This document shows positions 5,335 through 9,350 of a stretch of 9,350 bases of DNA, piece by piece. Each line of letters begins with the position of its first letter. Within the stretch, counting starts at the first letter, position 1. A program made the position numbers and the translations under genes. The stretch is from Armatimonadota bacterium. Lineage in GTDB: Bacteria > Sysuimicrobiota > Sysuimicrobiia > Sysuimicrobiales > JACQTN01. Under the pieces are notes generated by a model. That model was not told where the DNA came from. It did no database searches and worked only from the letters and a program-made list of their open reading frames with translations. The stretch spans positions 1-9,350 of the forward strand of contig JACQTN010000124.1 of NCBI GenBank assembly GCA_016210785.1, read 5' to 3'.

Positions 5335-6579
5335 ATGTCTGGACGCAGAGTCGCCGTCACCGGCATCGGCGCCATCACCCCCATCGGCCACGGCGGCCAG
5401 GGACTGTACGCCGGCATCCGCCGCGCCGCCTCGGCCATCGACCGCATCACCCGGTTCGATCCCGCACCCTTCAACTGCCAGATCGCCGCAGAGGTGCGCG
5501 ACTTCGATCCGCTGGCGTACCTGGACGCGAAGCGCGCCCGGCGGCTGGACCGGTTCGCCCAGTTCGCGGTGGTGGCCGCCCGCCAGGCCGCGGAGGACGC
5601 GCGGCTGTCGCTGGAGGAGATGGAGCGAGAGCGGGTGGGCTGCTTCATCGGCGCCGCGCTGGGCGGGGCGGCCTTCGCGGAGGAGCAGCATCAGATCTAC
5701 CTGCGCGACGGCATCCGGCGCGTCGCGCCCTCCCTGGCCATGGCGGTCTTCAGCGGATCCGCCTCCTGCAACGTCGCCATCGACCTGGGGATCACCGGGC
5801 CCACCAGCGCCAACTCCGACTCCTGCACCTCGGGCGCCATCGCCATCGGGGAGGCGTTCCGCCTGGTCAGGGACGGCCACGCCGACGTGATGCTGGCCGG
5901 CGGCGTGGAGTGCCCGCTGGCGCCGCTGATCTTCGGATCCTTCGCGTTGCTGCGGGCCATGTCCACCCGCAACGACGAGCCCGCCCGCGCGTGCCGGCCC
6001 TTCGACCGGGACCGGGACGGCTTCGTCATGGGGGAGGGCGCGGCGATTCTGATCCTGGAGGACATGGAGCGTGCCCGGCGGCGGGGTGCGCCGGTGTACG
6101 GCGAGATCCTGGGGTATGGGTCCACGAATGACGCCCACCACATGACCGCACCGCTGCCCTCGGGCGCGCAGCAGGCGCGGGCCATGCGCCTGGCGCTGGA
6201 GGAGGCAGGGCTCGCGCCGGGGGCCATCGGGTACGTCAACGCGCACGCCAGCAGCACGCCCCTCAACGACACCGTAGAGACGAGAGCGATCAAAATGGTG
6301 CTGGGGGATCACGCCTACCGGGTGCCGGTGAGCGGGACGAAGGCGATGCACGGGCACGCGCTGGGCGCGACGGGCGCCATCGAGGCGGCGATCTGCATGC
6401 TGGCGCTGCGGCACGGCTACCTGCCCCCGACCATCAACCTGGACACACCCGACCCCGAGTGCGATCTAGACTACATCCCCCACACGGGACGCGCGCAGCG
6501 CGTGGACTACATCCTCAGCAACTCGTTTGGGTTCGGGGGAATCAACGCCACGCTAGCCTTCGGGCGGGTCTCGGGATAG
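5335..6579 (+). CDS. Beta-ketoacyl-ACP synthase, FabF (KAS II)-like, pathway-specific variant
   Basis: A 414-residue thiolase-fold ketosynthase that would condense an acyl starter with malonyl-ACP. The start R-V-A-V-T-G-I-G-A-I-T-P-I-G is the standard FabF opening. The catalytic triad is complete: Cys164 in D-S-C-T-S-G, His304 in N-A-H-A-S-S-T-P and His341 in M-H-G-H-A-L-G-A-T-G. Lys336 is also present, and the C-terminus has N-S-F-G-F-G-G-I-N. Numbering is one off E. coli FabF (163/303/340, Lys335), so the protein is full-length and decarboxylation-competent. The loops around Cys164 and His304 differ from housekeeping FabF (T-A-C-A-T-G, N-A-H-G-T-S-T), which suggests a secondary-metabolism subfamily. 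Position at the end of the methyltransferase/oxidoreductase/SRPBCC operon supports that. No chain-length-factor partner or ACP is in the window. A housekeeping fabF is the alternative but less likely in this context. Confidence 0.9.
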   Translation: MSGRRVAVTGIGAITPIGHGGQGLYAGIRRAASAIDRITRFDPAPFNCQIAAEVRDFDPLAYLDAKRARRLDRFAQFAVVAARQAAEDARLSLEEMERERVGCFIGAALGGAAFAEEQHQIYLRDGIRRVAPSLAMAVFSGSASCNVAIDLGITGPTSANSDSCTSGAIAIGEAFRLVRDGHADVMLAGGVECPLAPLIFGSFALLRAMSTRNDEPARACRPFDRDRDGFVMGEGAAILILEDMERARRRGAPVYGEILGYGSTNDAHHMTAPLPSGAQQARAMRLALEEAGLAPGAIGYVNAHASSTPLNDTVETRAIKMVLGDHAYRVPVSGTKAMHGHALGATGAIEAAICMLALRHGYLPPTINLDTPDPECDLDYIPHTGRAQRVDYILSNSFGFGGINATLAFGRVSG

Positions 6580-6611
6580 AATACGGATGGAGTCAAATCG
6601 GGAGGCCGGCA

Positions 6612-6833
6612 ATGGAGACCATGTTCACCGCAATTTTCCAGAAGGTGGGGGACTGGTACGTGGGATACGTCGAGGAACTGCCCGGGGCAAATACCCAGGG
6701 CAGGACCCTCGAGGAAACTCGTGAGAATCTGCGAGAAGCGATAGAACTGGTCTTGTTGTCCAACCGGGAGCTCATCGAGAGGGAGTTGGCGGGCAGGGAG
6801 GTCATCCGGGAGTCTATCAAAGTCCACATTTGA
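6612..6833 (+). CDS. hicB: HicB family antitoxin (type II toxin-antitoxin)
   Basis: A 73-residue protein with the partial RNase-H fold of HicB antitoxins: F-T-A-I-F-Q-K-V-G-D-W-Y-V-G-Y-V-E-E-L-P-G-A-N-T-Q-G (about 5-30), then T-L-E-E-T-R-E-N-L-R-E-A-I-E-L-V-L. The protein would bind and neutralise HicA. It ends soon after the fold with a short charged helix, and no helix-turn-helix or ribbon-helix-helix DNA-binding domain is visible, so autorepression by this protein alone is doubtful. ATG at 6612 is preceded by GGGAGG (6600-6605) at 6 nt. It starts 32 bp after the ketosynthase stop and overlaps hicA by one base (TGATG). Codon third positions are less G/C-biased than in the biosynthetic genes, which hints at a separate origin. 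Confidence 0.88.
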   Translation: METMFTAIFQKVGDWYVGYVEELPGANTQGRTLEETRENLREAIELVLLSNRELIERELAGREVIRESIKVHI

Positions 6834-7021
6834 TGAAGCGGCGGGAGTTGCTCCGTCACCTTGAGGCACATGGTTGCGTGTTCTTGCGAGAGGGTCGGAA
6901 GCACAGCGTGTATCTCAACCCCGCGACACGAAAAGTGTCGACGGTTCCGAGACACAACGAGATCCTCGACGTCTTGGCCAGGAAGATCTGCAAGGATCTG
7001 GAGGTTCCCGCACCGCCGTAG
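6833..7021 (+). CDS. hicA: HicA family mRNA interferase toxin
   Basis: A 62-residue HicA with a dsRBD-like fold. It has the N-terminal helix R-R-E-L-L-R-H-L-E-A-H-G-C, the strand with R-E-G-R-K-H-S-V-Y-L-N-P carrying the expected catalytic His24, then V-S-T-V-P-R-H-N-E-I and a C-terminal L-A-R-K-I-C-K-D-L helix. HicA toxins cleave mRNA and tmRNA and stall growth when the antitoxin is lost. The true start is the ATG at 6833 that overlaps the hicB stop (TGATG); the TTG one codon earlier is unnecessary. No Shine-Dalgarno sequence precedes it, so translation depends on coupling to hicB. Antitoxin-first order is the reverse of the E. coli hicAB locus but common for this small subfamily. Codons are less GC-biased than in neighbours. 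Confidence 0.88.
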   Translation: MKRRELLRHLEAHGCVFLREGRKHSVYLNPATRKVSTVPRHNEILDVLARKICKDLEVPAPP

Positions 7022-7050
7022 CGCGGGCACCGCGCGGTAGAGGTTCCCGC
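7001..7050. repeat. 11-bp direct repeat with enclosed hairpin after hicA
   Basis: GAGGTTCCCGC occurs at 7001-7011 (last codons of hicA) and again at 7040-7050, ending at the MFS stop codon. GCGGGCACC (7023-7031) pairs with GGTTCCCGC (7042-7050) with one mismatch around the loop GCGCGGTAGA. This hairpin between convergent genes (hicA and the MFS exporter) could be a weak bidirectional terminator. It has no T-run. Confidence 0.4.
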
Positions 7051-8330
7051 TACAACTCGACTGTCCGCCGCGGCAGGGACCGAGTCAGGGCCCCTTCCCG
7101 GAACTGCGGCACCACCATCGCGATCGTCACCACCACCAGCGTCGCCAGCACCCCGCTGGCCGCCACCGCGCGGCTCACCCCGATCGCCTCCGCCGCCGCG
7201 CCCACCGGCAGCGTGCCCAGCGTCGTCATGCCGAAGGTCATCATGCCGTATAACCCCATCACGCGGCCCCGCGCCTGGTCCGGCACGCTCAACTGCAGCA
7301 GGGTGTTGGCGGTGGACTGGGAGGTGGACTGGAGGGCGCCGACGAGCACCAGCGCCGGGAGCGCCAGCCAGAAGCGCGGGGTGAGGGCGAACAGCACCAC
7401 GCTGAGCCCGTAGGCGGCGGAGGTCGTCACCAGGAACCGCCGCTGGGCGCCGGAGCGGGCCGCGTAGCTCAAGAACAGGAAGCCGAGAATGGTCCCGATG
7501 CCTGGCACCGACAGCAGGACGCCGAGCCCGCCCGGCCCCACGTGCAGCACGTCGCGGGCGATGGCCGGCATGAGCCGCACGTAGGGACGGCCGAAGAAGT
7601 TCTGCGCCGCCACGATGCCCAGTAGCGCCAGCACCAGGCGGTTGCCCAGCAGCAGCCCCAGCCCCTCGCGGACATCCTGGAGCACCGGCGTCTGCACCTT
7701 CTCCACCTGTGGCAGCGGGTCCATGCGGCGCAGCGCGTGGAGCACGGCCAGGTAGGTGGCGGCGTTGGCGAAGAAGCACCCCGCCGTCCCCACCAGGCTG
7801 ATGGCCAGCCCGCCCAGGGAGGGCCCGATCACACCCGAGCCGTTGAAGGCGATGGAGTTGAGGCTGATGGCCTGCAGCAGGTCGCGGTCGCCCACCAGCA
7901 GCGGCACCAGCGACTGGCGGGCCGGCATGTCGAAGGAGTTGACCGCGGAGTTGATCGCCGCGATGATGAGGAGCCACCACGGCGTGATGTGCCGGGTCGC
8001 GGTGAGGATGCCCAGGATGACCGCGGACGCCATGGGCAGGGCGTTGGTGATCATGAGGAGGCGCCGGCGGTCCACCCGGTCGGCCAGCACGCCTCCCAGG
8101 AACGCCAGGGACAGCCGCGGCACCGCCTGGAACAGCCCGAGAAGTCCCAGGTAGAAGGGCGAGTCAGTGAGCTGGAGCATCAGGTAGCCGAGGGCGGTAA
8201 ACTGCATCCACCCTCCCAGCTGCGAGACCGCGAGCCCGGTCCACAGCAGCCGGTAGTTCCGGTGGCGGAGCGGCGATAAGGCGGTGGAGCGGACCACGCG
8301 CGCGGACCAGATCCGCTGGAAGCGTCCCAA
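7050..8330 (-). CDS. MFS exporter, EntS/transmembrane secretion effector-like (MFS_3)
   Basis: A 426-residue, 12-helix major facilitator. It opens with S-P-L-R-H-R-N-Y-R-L-L-W, has the motif-A-like loop L-A-D-R-V-D-R-R-R-L-L between helices 2 and 3, and N-S-F-D-M-P-A-R-Q-S-L-V-P after helix 4. These features mark the EntS-like group of drug and siderophore exporters. The substrate cannot be told from sequence. The frame starts with TTG at 8330, preceded by GGGGAAGG (8336-8343) at 5 nt. The next in-frame candidate, a GTG at 8297, has no ribosome binding site. The start lies 13 bp after the stop of the sulfite-oxidase-like gene, so the two form an operon. It converges on hicA. Confidence 0.82.
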   Translation of the reverse strand: MGRFQRIWSARVVRSTALSPLRHRNYRLLWTGLAVSQLGGWMQFTALGYLMLQLTDSPFYLGLLGLFQAVPRLSLAFLGGVLADRVDRRRLLMITNALPMASAVILGILTATRHITPWWLLIIAAINSAVNSFDMPARQSLVPLLVGDRDLLQAISLNSIAFNGSGVIGPSLGGLAISLVGTAGCFFANAATYLAVLHALRRMDPLPQVEKVQTPVLQDVREGLGLLLGNRLVLALLGIVAAQNFFGRPYVRLMPAIARDVLHVGPGGLGVLLSVPGIGTILGFLFLSYAARSGAQRRFLVTTSAAYGLSVVLFALTPRFWLALPALVLVGALQSTSQSTANTLLQLSVPDQARGRVMGLYGMMTFGMTTLGTLPVGAAAEAIGVSRAVAASGVLATLVVVTIAMVVPQFREGALTRSLPRRTVEL

Positions 8331-8343
8331 CCCTGCCTTCCCC

Positions 8344-8919
8344 TCACCAGGGATCGCCGTAGCGCTCCTCCTTCCACGGATCGCCCTTCATGTGATACCC
8401 GCGCTGCTCCCAGAAGCCCGGCCGGTCTTCGGCGATCAGCTCCACGCCGCGCGCCCACTTGGCACTCTTCCAGAAGTACAGGCGCGGCACCACCAGGCGC
8501 AGCGGCCAGCCGTGCTCCGGGGTGAGGTTCTGCCCGTCGGCCTTGTGGGCGAAGATGGCGTCGTCGGCCAGCAGGTACTCCAGCGAAAGGTTCGCGGCAT
8601 ACCCCTGCTCCGCGTGCACCGTGGCGAACCTCGCCTCCGGCCGCACGCGCGCCAGGCCCAGCACGTCCTTCGCCAGCACGCCCTCGAAGGTCACGCCCAG
8701 GCGCGACCACGCGGTGACGCAGTGGATGTCGCAGGTGATCTTCGACTGCGGCAACGCCATGAACTGGTCGTAGGTGAGCGGGGCGGGTTGCTCCACGAGG
8801 CCGAAGATGCGGAAGTTCCACCGTGCCGGATCGAACCGGGGGACGGAGGCGTAGTGCAGCACCGGCCACTTGTCCGTGACGGACTGGCCCGGGGGCACGC
8901 GAGTCTTGTCGGTCGCCAT
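8344..8919 (-). CDS. Sulfite oxidase-like molybdopterin oxidoreductase (cytoplasmic, YuiH-like)
   Basis: A 191-residue protein of the SUOX/MsrP catalytic-domain superfamily (COG2041). The molybdenum-ligating cysteine is Cys67 in I-H-C-V-T-A-W-S-R. The conserved C-terminal block P-E-H-G-W-P-L-R-L-V-V-P-R-L-Y-F-W-K-S-A-K-W and P-G-F-W-E-Q-R-G-Y-H is typical of the short stand-alone group to which B. subtilis YuiH belongs. There is no Tat or Sec signal, no haem domain and no dimerisation domain, so a cytoplasmic Mo-cofactor enzyme is expected. The physiological substrate is not known for this group. The start is ATG at 8919, eight bases after AAGGAG (8928-8933). The GTG at 8928 overlaps that site and is not the start. 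It sits between pth and the MFS exporter gene on the same strand. Confidence 0.88.
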   Translation of the reverse strand: MATDKTRVPPGQSVTDKWPVLHYASVPRFDPARWNFRIFGLVEQPAPLTYDQFMALPQSKITCDIHCVTAWSRLGVTFEGVLAKDVLGLARVRPEARFATVHAEQGYAANLSLEYLLADDAIFAHKADGQNLTPEHGWPLRLVVPRLYFWKSAKWARGVELIAEDRPGFWEQRGYHMKGDPWKEERYGDPW

Positions 8920-8927
8920 CCCGTTCA

Positions 8928-8933
8928 CTCCTT
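8928..8933 (-). promoter_or_regulatory. Ribosome binding site of the sulfite-oxidase-like gene
   Basis: AAGGAG is placed eight bases before the ATG at 8919. It covers the alternative GTG at 8926-8928, excluding it. Confidence 0.75.
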
Positions 8934-8945
8934 GGATACGTCTTA

Positions 8946-8983
8946 CCCCTCTCCCCGCGGGAGAGGGTGGGGTGAGGGGGGAG
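8946..8983. repeat. REP-like palindromic repeat, copy 2 (abuts the pth stop codon)
   Basis: CCCTCTCCC (8947-8955) and GGGAGAGGG (8959-8967) form a perfect 9-bp stem with the loop CGC. It is followed by a G-rich arm GTGGGGTGAGGGGGGAG, matching the design and orientation of copy 1 at 5269-5310. It fills most of the 64-bp gap between pth and the sulfite-oxidase-like gene and could weaken read-through from pth. Confidence 0.8.
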
Positions 8984-9350
8984 TCAGGGCCCGGGCTGAC
9001 CGCTTTTCCCGGGCAGACCCCTGCCCCCCGCGCGGCGGCTCTCCGCCAGGGGGACCTCCGACCCGGACTTCGCCGGGCGCCGGTTATACCGGTTCATGGC
9101 CGCGTCCACCCCTCGCCCGAGGATGTCCTCCACCGCATCCGCGGTCCGCACCACTGCCTCATCCACCAGCGCGCGCTCCTCGCCGGCGAACCGGCTGAGC
9201 ACGTACTCCGCGGGGTCCACGCCCTCCGGGGGACGGCCGATGCCGATCTTCACCCGCGCGAACTCGCCGCTGCCCAGTTCCTCGATGATCGACCGGATGC
9301 CGTTGTGGCCGCCATGGCTGCCCCGCGCCCTGACGCGGATCGTGCCCGCG
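8984..9350 (-). CDS. pth: Peptidyl-tRNA hydrolase, C-terminal part (5' end outside window)
   Basis: The last 121 residues are in the window. The family signature is clear: G-S-H-G-G-H-N-G-I-R-S-I-I (signature 2 region), then K-I-G-I-G-R-P-P-E-G-V-D-P-A-E-Y-V-L-S-R-F and the terminal A-M-N-R-Y-N. The enzyme releases tRNA from prematurely dropped peptidyl-tRNAs and is essential in most bacteria. The canonical protein ends at about M-N-R-Y-N; here about 32 more residues, rich in Gly, Pro, Arg and Ser, follow before the TGA at 8984-8986. The stop sits directly against the REP-like repeat. The frame continues in phase to the window edge, so no start is visible. An internal GTG at 9253 is not a start because conserved sequence precedes it. 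Confidence 0.93.
   Translation of the reverse strand, partial: AGTIRVRARGSHGGHNGIRSIIEELGSGEFARVKIGIGRPPEGVDPAEYVLSRFAGEERALVDEAVVRTADAVEDILGRGVDAAMNRYNRRPAKSGSEVPLAESRRAGGRGLPGKSGQPGP

Noticed and set aside
4921..6414. 497-codon open frame on the minus strand opposite SRPBCC and ketosynthase
   Set aside because: It is an antisense shadow in GC-rich DNA. The plus strand has clear domain motifs here, and the antisense translation is Arg/Gly/His-rich without family features.
6577..6582. TAGAAT as a -10 element for hicBA
   Set aside because: It overlaps the ketosynthase stop, and no -35 hexamer is visible 16-18 bp upstream; too weak to list as a promoter.
7032..7040. Third copy of the GCGCGGTAG head of the 132-241 repeat
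   Set aside because: Only nine GC-rich bases match and the 12-bp tail is missing, so it is probably chance.

Overview
The window is visibly very GC-rich. Codon third positions are strongly G/C-biased, and several genes start with GTG or TTG behind strong AGGAGG-type ribosome binding sites. This fits a high-GC bacterium, possibly an environmental or thermophilic lineage, but nothing here fixes the taxon. The bacterial-type peptidyl-tRNA hydrolase rules out an archaeal origin in practice. No rRNA, tRNA, CRISPR array or transposase is visible.

Layout. (1) 1-132: the 3' end of a plus-strand gene, probably a SAM methyltransferase. (2) 133-313: a convergent gap with a 42-43 bp imperfect direct repeat and a strong stem-loop. 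(3) 2690 to 314, minus strand: a tiny ORF matching the N-terminus of BtuF-like cobalamin-binding proteins, coupled by an ATGA overlap to an MFS carrier, followed 20 bp later by a 2-keto-3-deoxygluconate kinase. (4) 2691-2814: a divergent regulatory region that carries, on the minus strand, a B12-box-like motif. (5) 2815-6579, plus strand: a tightly packed biosynthetic operon of methyltransferase, FAD-dependent oxidoreductase, SRPBCC/cyclase-like protein and FabF-like ketosynthase. (6) 6612-7021: a hicB-hicA toxin-antitoxin pair downstream in the same direction, with less GC-biased codons. (7) 9350 to 7050, minus strand: the 3' part of pth, a cytoplasmic sulfite-oxidase-like molybdoenzyme and an EntS-like MFS exporter.

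How the genes may work together. The methyltransferase, oxidoreductase, SRPBCC and ketosynthase genes overlap or nearly touch (GTGA overlap, 7-bp overlap, 32-bp gap). They most likely make and tailor a small polyketide- or fatty-acid-derived molecule. No carrier protein, acyltransferase, ketoreductase or type III PKS lies in the window, so the pathway must draw on genes elsewhere. The MFS plus KDG kinase pair looks like uptake and phosphorylation of a sugar acid. Two copies of a short REP-like GC-rich palindrome occur, one containing the SRPBCC stop codon and one abutting the pth stop codon.

The most interesting signals are the four-gene biosynthetic operon, the apparent relic of a cobalamin-responsive locus (B12-box-like motif plus truncated BtuF-like start) now placed in front of an MFS/kdgK operon, and the REP-like elements at gene 3' ends.
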